From the NCBI RefSeq assembly GCF_005222835.1, contig NZ_STGA01000004.1, forward strand, positions 62,001 through 126,000: DNA of 64,000 bases. Direction: 5' to 3'. The position numbers and the translations under genes were made by a program. Under the pieces are notes generated by a model. It was not told the DNA's origin, made no database searches, and saw nothing but the letters and a program-made list of their open reading frames with translations. Origin of the DNA: Rhizobium sp. FKY42. Its GTDB lineage: Bacteria; Pseudomonadota; Alphaproteobacteria; Rhizobiales; Rhizobiaceae. Shown piece by piece: positions 49,714-57,541 of the stretch; within the stretch, counting starts at the first letter, position 1, and the number at the start of each line of letters is the position of its first letter.

Positions 49714-50243
49714 CGATTGAACGTCGCGGTTTGACCGCTGAAATCCGTTCCAAGGGCCGTCGCCTTGAAGGCTATGCGGCAACCTTTGGCAGGTCTGCCG
49801 ATATTGGCGGACGCTTCACCGAAACCATTGCGCCGGGGGCTTTCTCCGGTTCCTTGCGTTCCAAGGCTGATATTCTTGCCCTTGTGGATCACGATCCGGG
49901 CCGGGTTCTCGCCCGCACCCGTTCCGGCACCTTGCGCCTTTCTGAAGATAGCCGCGGCCTTGCCTTCGATCTGGATATTCCAGACACGCAAGCGGGCCGT
50001 GACGTGCTGGCACTGGCAGAACGCGGCGACCTGGGCGGCATGAGCTTCGGCTTCACGGCCCTGGATGAAAAACGCGACGGTGACCGGCGCGAGCTTCGGG
50101 CGGTTGACCTACACGAAATCTCTATCGTCCTGGCTTGGCCTGCCTACGACGGCACGGTGATCCAAGCCCGTTCTCTTTCATTGTCTACGCCCTTCCGGGC
50201 CTATGCGGAGCGAGCGCTTCGCCTTCTGGAGCTTTCGCGATGA
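49710..50243 (+). CDS. HK97-family prohead protease
   Basis: A 177-residue serine protease of the U35/HK97 class: LEGYAATFGRSADIGGRF, the catalytic His in LVDHDPGRVLA and Ser in GGMSFGFTALDE. It matures the capsid by cutting off scaffold. Translationally coupled to both neighbours by ATGA overlaps. Confidence 0.93.
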   Translation: MTIERRGLTAEIRSKGRRLEGYAATFGRSADIGGRFTETIAPGAFSGSLRSKADILALVDHDPGRVLARTRSGTLRLSEDSRGLAFDLDIPDTQAGRDVLALAERGDLGGMSFGFTALDEKRDGDRRELRAVDLHEISIVLAWPAYDGTVIQARSLSLSTPFRAYAERALRLLELSR

Positions 50244-51466
50244 TTTCGCTTTCTCGTCTCTTCGGTCGCGAGACACGCGCCGCTATAAAATCTGACGATC
50301 CTTATTTAGGCCAATGGTTTGGCCTTCGTGGCGGGATTGGCGGTTACGTCGATCCAAACCGCGCAAGTGGTTTGGCAACCGCCCACGCCTGTATTGCAAC
50401 CGTCAGCCAGAACGTTGCTGCTATACCGCTGCATGTGTATCGGCGCGGCGATAACGGCGGGCAAGAAAAGGCGAAGGATCACCCGCTTTATACCGTGCTG
50501 CATGACATGGCGAACCCTGCCATGACGGCCTTCGAAGCGCGGGAATATTTGACCGCCTGCCTGATGATCCACGGCAACGCTTACGCCCGGATTGAATGGA
50601 GCGGGCGCGGACAAGTGACCGCGCTCTATCCCCTTGATCCTGCAGGCGTGACTGTTGAACGGCTGCCTTCCGGGCGGCCGCGTTATCGGCTGTCCGGTAA
50701 GAGCGGTTCAACGGCAATGCTTCTTCAGGAAGAGGTTCTTCATCTGCGGTACCGTCTAGCGCCTGACAGCGTTATGGGGCTTTCCCCTATCCAGATCGCC
50801 AGCGGAACCTTTCACCTCGCCCTGACGCAACAGGAAACGGCGGCAAAACAGGCGGGCAAGAGCTTCCGGCCTGAAGGCGCTTTGGTGTTTCCGAATGCCA
50901 TGGGTACCGACAAGAGAGATACGACGCTGGAAAAGCTTCGCCAGAAGTTTGAAAGCGATTCTGCAGTATCCGGTGTCATGGTGCTGGATGGCGGAGCGGA
51001 CTGGAAATCCTTCTCCTTCTCTTCGAAAGATGCTGAATTTCTGGATAAAATGAAGCTCAGTAATCTGGATGTCTGCCGGATTTGGGGTGTTCCGCCGACT
51101 GCCGTTGGTATCACCGACAACGCCACCTATTCCAACGCGGATCAGGAAAGCCGTGCTCTTGTGCAGCGATGCCTTGCACCCATGGCGAAGCGTTTGGAAC
51201 AGGCCATGAATGCGGCTCTCTTGACTGCCGCAAGCCGTCAAAGCCTCTTCATTGAACATGACTTGGCTGGCCTGCTGCGAGGCGACATGAAGGCCCGTTA
51301 TGAGAGTTATCGGATCGGTCGTGAAGGTGGCTGGCTGTCCTCCAACGATATTCGCGGATGGGAAAACATGCCGCAAATCGAAGGCGGGGATGAATATCTT
51401 TCGCCGCTCAATATGACGGTAGTCGGTGATCGCCAGACGGACACCAGCCAGCCGGAGGGCGTGTGA
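50240..51466 (+). CDS. HK97-family phage portal protein
   Basis: A 408-residue portal: AHACIATVSQNVAAIPLHVY, ALYPLDPAGVTVERLPSGRP and VCRIWGVPPTAVGI are typical. It forms the dodecameric vertex for DNA entry. The start at 50240 overlaps the protease stop; the longer frame reaches back inside the protease gene. It is last of the head genes, where HK97 has it first. Confidence 0.93.
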   Translation: MISLSRLFGRETRAAIKSDDPYLGQWFGLRGGIGGYVDPNRASGLATAHACIATVSQNVAAIPLHVYRRGDNGGQEKAKDHPLYTVLHDMANPAMTAFEAREYLTACLMIHGNAYARIEWSGRGQVTALYPLDPAGVTVERLPSGRPRYRLSGKSGSTAMLLQEEVLHLRYRLAPDSVMGLSPIQIASGTFHLALTQQETAAKQAGKSFRPEGALVFPNAMGTDKRDTTLEKLRQKFESDSAVSGVMVLDGGADWKSFSFSSKDAEFLDKMKLSNLDVCRIWGVPPTAVGITDNATYSNADQESRALVQRCLAPMAKRLEQAMNAALLTAASRQSLFIEHDLAGLLRGDMKARYESYRIGREGGWLSSNDIRGWENMPQIEGGDEYLSPLNMTVVGDRQTDTSQPEGV

Positions 51467-51870
51467 TGTCGTTTGATCGATTTATGATCGAACCCGATAC
51501 ACCGCTTCGACTTTCTGTAGCAGCGAAGCTTGCCTTCCCAGATGGGAGCATGACCGAGAGCGGGCTTAAAACCGAACATGGCAAGGGCAACCTCGAATGT
51601 GAGCGGATTGCCAATAAGCTTTACACCACGTTGAACAACATTAAGCAGATGAGGGAAAGATGCCGCGAAAGCCGAAGGGGCCAAGGCTCTGGCTCCGAGA
51701 GCGAAAAGGCCGTCCGTCCGTATGGGTCATTCTCGACACCGGAATGCCTGAAGTCAGCACAGGCTTCAGCGAATCAGATCGCGGAGAAGCTGAAAAGGCA
51801 CTCCAAGCCTACATCGCTTCAAAACATCGGCCGGAATGGCGAAAAGGCGCACCTTCCGAGGTCGCGATAG
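51466..51870 (+). CDS. Xis-like excisionase protein overlapping the integrase
   Basis: A 134-residue frame. Its first 70 residues (LRLSVAAKLAFPDGSMTESG, TTLNNIKQMRERCRESRR) match small HTH excisionase-type proteins found before integrases in rhizobial islands. It starts on the portal stop (TGATG). The frame runs 211 bases into the integrase gene in another reading frame; the tail after about residue 65 may be unconserved. Confidence 0.65.
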   Translation: MSFDRFMIEPDTPLRLSVAAKLAFPDGSMTESGLKTEHGKGNLECERIANKLYTTLNNIKQMRERCRESRRGQGSGSESEKAVRPYGSFSTPECLKSAQASANQIAEKLKRHSKPTSLQNIGRNGEKAHLPRSR

Positions 51871-52802
51871 CGGATGTCCTCGCCTTCTATGGTGAGCAAC
51901 GTGGTGCAGAACTTGCACACCCGGAACTTGTAGGTTGGCATATGACGAATCTGCTCGCCTACTTCGGTGAAAAGATGTGCGAATTTATTGATGGTTCTTC
52001 TTGTCGGGCCTACGTCGCGGCGCGTGTTGCGGGTCACATCGGTAAACGGCCTGTTGCAGCCGGGACAGCGCGGCGCGAGTTGGAAACGCTTTCTGCCGCA
52101 CTGAATTTTGCCCACAAGGAGAAAAAGCTTCTTTTCCCTGTTCCGGTCACTTTCCCGGCCAAGGCTCCTGCAAGAGAGCGGTGGTTGACGCGATCTGAGG
52201 CCGCCCGCTTGCTGGCTGGTGCGCTTGGCATCGTTCCCGTTGCTTTTGATATCGGCACGCGCGAGGCGGTGAAGTGGGGTAGGATGTTCAAACCTTCCTA
52301 TCACGTTGCTCGCTTCATCCTCATTGGACTCTACACCGGAACACGGCATGAAGCCATTCTTCAGCTTCGTTGGGGCGTCAACTCCTCCGGTGGATGGCTG
52401 GACCTTGCCCACGAGGTAATGTACCGGCGTGGCAAAGGGCAAGCTGAAACCAATAAGCGTCGGCCTCCCGTTCCAATCCCAGAAAACCTTCTGCCACATG
52501 TTCGGCGCTGGCGAAAAATCACCGTTAACGGGCCTGTGGAATATGCGGGCAGGTTAATCAAGAAAGAGCGGCGCGGGTGGGATCGCGCACGTGAACTTGC
52601 TGGCTTGGACACAGAAGTAACACCTCACATCATGAAGCACACCTGCATCACCTGGATGCTTCAGCGGGGTGTTCCCTTTTGGGAGATTTCTGGTTTCACC
52701 GGAACGTCAGAAAAGACGATCCGCGACACGTATGGACACCACTCGCCCAAGCATCTTGAAGCCGCTAGAAAGCGGTTTAATGGGCGAAACTTGGGCAAGT
52801 GA
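51660..52802 (+). CDS. int: Tyrosine recombinase (integrase)
   Basis: A 380-residue phage integrase. Arm-type N-terminus MPRKPKGPRLWLRERKG, core-binding domain, and a catalytic domain with Arg 229 (TGTRHEAI), TPHIMKHTCITW near 323-330, and the nucleophile Tyr 358 in RDTYGHHSP. In the second box Lys 326 stands where most integrases have Arg (HxLRH); related rhizobial island integrases share this. It lies 62 bases from the right attachment repeat next to tRNA-Val, the usual arrangement for tRNA-integrating elements. Confidence 0.93.
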   Translation: MPRKPKGPRLWLRERKGRPSVWVILDTGMPEVSTGFSESDRGEAEKALQAYIASKHRPEWRKGAPSEVAIADVLAFYGEQRGAELAHPELVGWHMTNLLAYFGEKMCEFIDGSSCRAYVAARVAGHIGKRPVAAGTARRELETLSAALNFAHKEKKLLFPVPVTFPAKAPARERWLTRSEAARLLAGALGIVPVAFDIGTREAVKWGRMFKPSYHVARFILIGLYTGTRHEAILQLRWGVNSSGGWLDLAHEVMYRRGKGQAETNKRRPPVPIPENLLPHVRRWRKITVNGPVEYAGRLIKKERRGWDRARELAGLDTEVTPHIMKHTCITWMLQRGVPFWEISGFTGTSEKTIRDTYGHHSPKHLEAARKRFNGRNLGK

Positions 52803-52864
52803 AAAGAGAAAGGAAATGCGGGTTATGTCGTCAACCTCGCAAACGCCTGCAAATGCAGGGTATA

Positions 52865-52943
<79 letters not shown>

Positions 52944-52966
52944 TTCCGTGGCGGCGGATAGACCAT

Positions 52967-52996
52967 AAAAGCGGCCGACCCGTCAACCGCTTTTTT
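52967..52996. terminator. Terminator between cpdR and tRNA-Val
   Basis: AAAAGCGG and CCGCTTTT form an 8-bp stem with a 12-base loop and T runs in both directions (TTTTTT on the plus strand). It probably ends the leftward cpdR transcript. Confidence 0.75.
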
Positions 52997-53049
52997 GCAA
53001 CTTCGTGACGTTTTTTTGAAGCGTCAGGAAGAAGCCCGGAAAACCGGGG

Positions 53050-53409
53050 TCAAGCGGCCAGAAGCTTGTTCACTTCGTCCACAAGGTCACGCAGGTGGAA
53101 GGGCTTGGAAAGCACCTTGGCGTCTTTCGGCGCCTTCGAATCGGAGTTCAGGGCAACGGCGGCAAAACCGGTAATGAACATGACCTTGAGATCTGGGTCG
53201 AGCTCGGTAGCGCGACGCGCCAGCTCGATACCATCCATCTCAGGCATCACGATATCGGTCAGAAGCAGGGAGAAGGGCTCCTCGCGCAGGCGATCATAGG
53301 CGCTTGCTCCATTGTCGAAGGAGGTCACCTTGTAACCGGCCTTTTCCAGCGCCTTGACCAGGAAGCGGCGCATATCATTGTCATCTTCGGCGAGAAGGAT
53401 CTTTTGCAT
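53050..53409 (-). CDS. cpdR: Single-domain response regulator CpdR
   Basis: A 119-residue receiver domain without an output. Acidic pocket in LLAEDDNDMRR, phospho-acceptor Asp 52 in LLLTDIVMPEMDG, Lys in LSKPFHLRDL. The sequence closely resembles CpdR of Sinorhizobium and Caulobacter, which when unphosphorylated primes ClpXP for cell-cycle proteolysis. An extra ATG lies one codon upstream. It diverges from the N-formylglutamate amidohydrolase gene, an order also recalled from S. meliloti. Confidence 0.9.
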   Translation of the reverse strand: MQKILLAEDDNDMRRFLVKALEKAGYKVTSFDNGASAYDRLREEPFSLLLTDIVMPEMDGIELARRATELDPDLKVMFITGFAAVALNSDSKAPKDAKVLSKPFHLRDLVDEVNKLLAA

Positions 53410-53507
53410 CATCAGGACCGTTAATGGGTTTCTCTTGAATTAGGGCTTTGACGGTAGCTTTTCGCCAGTAAAAAACCGGTGAACGATAACCGCCAGATGC
53501 CTTCTTT

Positions 53508-54473
53508 ATGGATTTACATAGTATGGACTTCGCAGCAGGCAACTGGCAACATGTCACCTTGAGTTGTTCACCACATGGTAAAGATCGAATGCAATGGGCT
53601 GATGGTCGGCTAGAACCCTTTGAAGTGCGGGAGCCTGAGCAGCAAACCATTCCCTTTGTCTTCAATTCTCCCCATAGCGGTCGATTTTATCCACCGGAAT
53701 TTCTGGCGGCGTCCCGGCTCGATGCATTGAGTATTCGCAGATCCGAAGACCACTACGTCGATGAATTATTCTCAGATGCGCCTCAACTCGGTGCGCCACT
53801 GCTGGTTGCCCACTTTCCACGTGCCTATCTGGATGTCAACCGCGAGCCTTACGAGCTTGACCCGCGTATGTTCGAGGATGCCCTGCCATCCTACGCCAAT
53901 ATCGGATCCATGCGCGTGGCAGGTGGGCTGGGTACGGTTCCACGAATCGTTGCCGAGAATATGGAGATCTATGCGCGACGCATGCCGGTTGCGGATGCGC
54001 TGTCGCGGATCGAGGCGCTCTACAAGCCCTACCATGCGTGCCTGAGACGCCTGATCGCTCGTACTCACGCCCGTTTCGGCTTTTCGGTCCTTATCGACTG
54101 CCATTCCATGCCGGGTAATATCCGCATTGCGGGCTCGGATACGAGGCCCGATTTCATTATCGGTGATCGCTACGGGACGAGCGCCTCCGCTGAACTGTCG
54201 CGTGCGGCCTTGCATATCCTGGAGGATCTCGGTTTCAACGCCGTCCGCAACAAGCCCTATGCGGGCGGCTTTATCACGGAACACTACGGCCGCCCGGTTC
54301 GTGGGCTCCATGCCCTGCAGATCGAGGTCAACCGGTCTCTCTATGTGGATGAAGCAACGCTTGAAAAGCGCGCGGATTTTGAGGTGGTCTCTGCGGCGCT
54401 GTCGCTCTTCATGCGGCAGATGATCGATTTTGCGGACGAATTTTCGATCGAATCGACGCTCGCGGCGGAATAG
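53508..54473 (+). CDS. N-formylglutamate amidohydrolase
   Basis: A 321-residue metal-dependent amidohydrolase of the HutG/N-formylglutamate deformylase family. FVFNSPHSGRFYPPEF provides the metal-binding His, with VLIDCHSMPG and ALQIEVNRSLY also characteristic. It releases formate and glutamate in the last step of one histidine-degradation route; no other hut genes are nearby. Start 53508 is the first ATG; another is five codons later and neither has a clear ribosome site. Confidence 0.88.
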   Translation: MDLHSMDFAAGNWQHVTLSCSPHGKDRMQWADGRLEPFEVREPEQQTIPFVFNSPHSGRFYPPEFLAASRLDALSIRRSEDHYVDELFSDAPQLGAPLLVAHFPRAYLDVNREPYELDPRMFEDALPSYANIGSMRVAGGLGTVPRIVAENMEIYARRMPVADALSRIEALYKPYHACLRRLIARTHARFGFSVLIDCHSMPGNIRIAGSDTRPDFIIGDRYGTSASAELSRAALHILEDLGFNAVRNKPYAGGFITEHYGRPVRGLHALQIEVNRSLYVDEATLEKRADFEVVSAALSLFMRQMIDFADEFSIESTLAAE

Positions 54474-54522
54474 TTTTCGTTTCCCTGTTGTATCACTTTT
54501 GCCCCGACGCTTGCGTGCGGGC

Positions 54523-54602
54523 AAAAAAAACCGCGCCTCACGGACGCGGCTAAGTCTAGGGAGGAAACACCCAAGGAGGGTATTTACAGTCTTTCGACTG
54601 CA
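54523..54602 (-). ncRNA. Small RNA with anti-Shine-Dalgarno motifs (alpha-r14/NfeR1-like)
   Basis: About 80 nt on the minus strand. 5' hairpin with a GAAA tetraloop (54586-54601); second hairpin (54565-54585) with the loop carrying CCUCCUU; a single-stranded CCUCCC (54559-54564); then a terminator hairpin (CCGCG/CGCGG, 54531-54549) followed by eight T. A -35/-10 pair lies directly upstream. Exposed CCUCC motifs are the hallmark of the rhizobial alpha-r14 (SmrC14/NfeR1) family of trans-acting RNAs that block ribosome sites; the family assignment is from memory. Confidence 0.72.
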
Positions 54603-54608
54603 AAAATC

Positions 54609-54637
54609 ACATTAATGACATATTGCCCAAATGTCAA
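54609..54637 (-). promoter_or_regulatory. Promoter of the anti-SD small RNA
   Basis: Minus strand: -35 TTGACA (54632-54637), 17-base spacer, -10 TAATGT (54609-54614). It places the start at about 54602, at the foot of the first hairpin. Confidence 0.7.
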
Positions 54638-54759
54638 GCATTCCTTTTTGGTGATCAAACTTAAGGCAAACGCGTGTTGCGCCGTTAATTCGATACGGTT
54701 GCGCTTGCTCCTGTCGGCCTTTCGACTAGAAAGGAGGGCAAATTTTTACCGGGGGAAAC

Positions 54760-55536
54760 ATGCTGCCAGATCGCGCCTTCTTCGATAGCCTAGCCGATGC
54801 CGCGCGCAGCCAGACGCTGCCTCGTTTCCGGGTCGGGACTGCGGTCACCAACAAGCTGCATGGGGGTTTCGATCCGGTGACGGAGGCCGACCAGGCGGCG
54901 GAACTCGCCATCCGGGAACTCATCGTAAATTCCTTTCCCGACCATGGCATTCTGGGTGAAGAGCACGAATCAATCGGCCTGGATCGCGAGCATATCTGGG
55001 TCATCGATCCGATCGATGGAACCCGCGCTTTCATTTCAGGCGTACCCGTCTGGGGTACGCTGATAGGCTTGCGTTCCGGCGGACGAGCTGTGATGGGACT
55101 GGTTGACCAGCCTTTTACCGGTGAACGCTATTTTGCCGATGGGTCGGCGAGCTGGTATTCCGGCCCCGATGGTGCGCATCGTATCCAGGTGCGCGATTGT
55201 GGAGATATCTCCAACGCCATTTTGTTCACCACATCACCGCACATCTTCTCGACCGATGAGCGCAGCCAGTACGACCGCGTCGAAAGCAAGGTTCGCCTCT
55301 TCCGCTACGGCACGGATTGCTATGCCTATGCGCTTCTGGCGGCGGGGCATGTTGATCTTGTCGTCGAAAATGGCCTGAAGCCCTATGATGTCGGTGCACT
55401 CATTCCGCTGATCGAGCAGGCCGGAGGCATCATCACCACCTGGGACGGCGGTCGCCCGGAAGATGGCGGCAGCATCATCGCAGCCGGCAGTCGCGCGGTC
55501 TATGAGCAAGCCATGGACCTGCTGGCAGGTCGGTGA
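54760..55536 (+). CDS. hisN: Histidinol-phosphatase, inositol monophosphatase family
   Basis: A 258-residue metal-dependent phosphatase: GILGEEHE, WVIDPIDGTRAF and the C-terminal LKPYDVGALIPLIEQAGG are the three metal/substrate motifs of the IMPase fold. The subgroup with LKPYDVGALIP is HisN, the histidinol-phosphatase of histidine biosynthesis in rhizobia and actinobacteria. Inositol phosphate hydrolysis is an alternative. GGGGGAAAC precedes the ATG. Confidence 0.87.
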   Translation: MLPDRAFFDSLADAARSQTLPRFRVGTAVTNKLHGGFDPVTEADQAAELAIRELIVNSFPDHGILGEEHESIGLDREHIWVIDPIDGTRAFISGVPVWGTLIGLRSGGRAVMGLVDQPFTGERYFADGSASWYSGPDGAHRIQVRDCGDISNAILFTTSPHIFSTDERSQYDRVESKVRLFRYGTDCYAYALLAAGHVDLVVENGLKPYDVGALIPLIEQAGGIITTWDGGRPEDGGSIIAAGSRAVYEQAMDLLAGR

Positions 55537-55545
55537 CGATCACGC

Positions 55546-56535
55546 TCAGGCGGCTGTCTCGGAGAGATCCACCAGTGGCTCCGTGCCAGGCATGAAGGCC
55601 TGGATCGCGGCCAGCGCCTGCATGCGGTAGATGTCACGCTCCTGAAAGATTTCGTGCCGGGCGCCGGTGATGGTAATGAGTTGTCCTGCCCGGAAGTTTC
55701 GCGATAGCCGTTCCTGATAGATGTAGGGCACGATACCATCCAGCATGGGTGCCAGAATAAGCGTCGGGATGGTTATCCGTCTCAGATGCGATTGGTCGTT
55801 GACCATCGAGCCCGCCATCAGGGTTTCGTGCAGCCATCGTGCCGTGGGCACCCCGATGGTGAGGTCCGGCCTTGCCGCGACGATAGCTGAATTCCGGTTG
55901 AAACGAGCTTCGTCCGATGTCAGCGGGTTGTTCGCAAAGGGGCGAGGACCCTGGTCCTTGCCCATCGAGACTGAGCCCAGGCCCAGCCGAGACAGTGTCG
56001 AGGTGAGGGGACGCAGCCATTTTTCCGGCAAGGCCTGTCCGCCCAATCCGACGAAGGGTGCCGCGAGCGCCATCCTGTCGATCCGGTTGTTGAGACGCGG
56101 GGCGGATGCCAGAGCGATCAAGGCACCGGTTGAATGGGCGACCAGAAAGAAGGGTAGGCGTGCGTCCGGCAGCACGATGGTCTGCAGAAAAATTTCCAGA
56201 TCGTACTGATAGTCCATGAAGCGCCGCACGTGACCTTTGCGCGGATCTTTCAACAGGCGTTCTGAGCCGCCCTGTCCGCGTAGATCGAAGGTCGCGACCC
56301 AGAGCCCCATGGCATTCAGATCGCGAATGGTCTCGAAATATTTTTCGATGGATTCATTGCGTCCTTGCAGCAGAACCACCGTTCCCTTGGCGGGAGAGAT
56401 TGCCGACCGGAACAGAGCATAGCGGAGGCGGGTGCCGCGAAAGCCCTCGAAATAGCCTGCCGTGCAATTGCCCGGAACCGGATTATCCGGCGTGGAGAAC
56501 AGAATGTCCGATCGGGAGACCTGAGCTTCGTCCAT
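55546..56535 (-). CDS. Alpha/beta hydrolase, lysophospholipase-like (PldB type)
   Basis: A 329-residue serine hydrolase. The nucleophile elbow is FLVAHSTGALIAL, the acid lies in APMLDGIVP and the His in GARHEIFQE. The sequence resembles PldB/monoacylglycerol-lipase-like enzymes acting on lysophospholipids. No signal peptide. It converges on hisN with a 9-base gap. Its promoter lies directly after the terminator of a predicted small RNA. Confidence 0.85.
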   Translation of the reverse strand: MDEAQVSRSDILFSTPDNPVPGNCTAGYFEGFRGTRLRYALFRSAISPAKGTVVLLQGRNESIEKYFETIRDLNAMGLWVATFDLRGQGGSERLLKDPRKGHVRRFMDYQYDLEIFLQTIVLPDARLPFFLVAHSTGALIALASAPRLNNRIDRMALAAPFVGLGGQALPEKWLRPLTSTLSRLGLGSVSMGKDQGPRPFANNPLTSDEARFNRNSAIVAARPDLTIGVPTARWLHETLMAGSMVNDQSHLRRITIPTLILAPMLDGIVPYIYQERLSRNFRAGQLITITGARHEIFQERDIYRMQALAAIQAFMPGTEPLVDLSETAA

Positions 56536-56561
56536 GGTGCCGCCTTGCTCTTTTTTTGTCA

Positions 56562-56590
56562 GGGATAGGGGGTGCTGGCCACAAGGTCAA
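56562..56590 (-). promoter_or_regulatory. Predicted promoter of the lysophospholipase-like gene
   Basis: Minus strand: -35 TTGACC (56585-56590), 17-base spacer, -10-like TATCCC (56562-56567), followed by the gene start at 56535. The -10 is weak. Confidence 0.45.
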
Positions 56591-56592
56591 AG

Positions 56593-56740
56593 AAAAAAGC
56601 CGGAACCGGCAGTGCCAGTTCCGGCGAGGGGGAATGACTGAAGAGAAGGGACGTGGCTTCAGTCGCCGGAGGCAGACCCGTCCGGTTCGAGGCAAGAAGT
56701 AGCCGGATCATCCTGAACAGGCCGCGAATGCCGTGTTCAG
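56593..56740 (-). ncRNA. Predicted structured small RNA upstream of the lysophospholipase-like gene
   Basis: Minus strand, three stem-loops in a row: CTGAACA/TGTTCAG (56713-56740), GACTGAAG/CTTCAGTC (56636-56664), and GCCGGAAC/GTTCCGGC (56599-56625) followed by six T (56593-56598). A C-rich linker CATTCCCCCTC separates the last two. The 5' end is not defined; no clear promoter was found. Because a separate promoter for the downstream gene lies after the terminator, an independent RNA is favoured over an attenuator. Confidence 0.5.
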
Positions 56741-56801
56741 CGGGAGTTCAGGCTTTCGCCAAAGTCGGCTTGGCGGAAATTTCCAGAAAATTCGAAAAGG
56801 T

Positions 56802-56830
56802 CTTGAACGAGCAAAATTGGCTCACCATCT
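56802..56830 (+). promoter_or_regulatory. RpoH (heat-shock sigma) promoter of the hsp20 gene
   Basis: -35 CTTGAA (56802-56807), 17-base spacer and -10 CCATCT (56825-56830) agree with the sigma-32 type consensus CTTGAA and CCATNT. It gives a leader of about 98 bases. Confidence 0.72.
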
Positions 56831-56836
56831 CAAGGT

Positions 56837-56934
56837 CACGGACGCCGCAAGGGTTCGTAACAACGGGGAAGCGTCGCCAGAATGGGTCGCCTCCCGTGCT
56901 TTCAAATCGCAAACGTCGCTTCAAGGAGGACACC
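56837..56934 (+). promoter_or_regulatory. ROSE-like RNA thermometer in the hsp20 leader
   Basis: The roughly 98-base leader is structured. Its 3' end has TCGCT (56916-56920) just before AAGGAGGA (56923-56930), matching the U(U/C)GCU motif that pairs with the ribosome site in ROSE thermometers of rhizobial small heat-shock genes. An upstream hairpin (ACGGG/CCCGT, about 56863-56897) also fits. The exact fold was not computed. Confidence 0.65.
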
Positions 56935-57417
56935 ATGCGTCACGTTGATTTTTCGCCGCTCTATCGCTCTACCGTTGGCTTTGACCGTCTCTTTTCCATG
57001 CTGGACAGCGTTGGCCAACCGGAGCAGGCGCCGAGTTATCCCCCCTACAATATCGAGCGGACGGGTGAAAACACCTATCGCATAACGATGGCCGTTGCCG
57101 GTTTCGACGAAAAGGAACTCAGCATCGAGGCGCACGCGCATGTGCTGACGGTCAAGGGTGAGAAGTCTGAGGACGATGCGGCCAACAAGACCGAATTCCT
57201 GTATCGTGGCATCGCCAAGCGCGCCTTTGAGCGCCGCTTCCAGCTTGCTGACCATGTCGAGGTTCAGGCCGCTTCCCTGAAGAATGGTCTTCTGCATATC
57301 GACCTGCTGCGCAATATTCCCGAAACCTTGAAGCCCCGCCGTATTGCTATCGCGGCGGACATTGCCGAGGCAACCAAGACGATCGAGGCACAGCCTACGG
57401 CAAAGCAGGTCAACTGA
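56935..57417 (+). CDS. ibpA: Small heat-shock protein, Hsp20/IbpA
   Basis: A 160-residue chaperone. N-terminus MRHVDFSPLYRSTVGFDRLF is of the IbpA class; the alpha-crystallin domain follows (YRITMAVAGFDEKELSIEAH, FQLADHVEV) and a C-terminal RRIAIA gives the I-x-I tail motif. It holds unfolding proteins in the cytoplasm. The start at 56935 has AAGGAGG; the long frame upstream is the structured leader. Heat control is expected through both sigma-32 and the leader. Confidence 0.95.
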   Translation: MRHVDFSPLYRSTVGFDRLFSMLDSVGQPEQAPSYPPYNIERTGENTYRITMAVAGFDEKELSIEAHAHVLTVKGEKSEDDAANKTEFLYRGIAKRAFERRFQLADHVEVQAASLKNGLLHIDLLRNIPETLKPRRIAIAADIAEATKTIEAQPTAKQVN

Positions 57418-57466
57418 TCTGTTCAATTGCGCGCTTACGGTCCAGTTGCGCTGTCATTCCATGCAG

Positions 57467-57495
57467 CCCCCGTCGAAACGATCGGCGGGGGTTTT
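57467..57495 (+). terminator. Intrinsic terminator of ibpA
   Basis: CCCCCGTCG pairs with CGGCGGGGG (one G/T contact) around a 7-base loop, followed by TTTTGTTTT. Confidence 0.85.
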
Positions 57496-57541
57496 GTTTT
57501 GGGCCTGGTTCAGGTTGTTCGGTAGCGTCCGTATGCCATGA

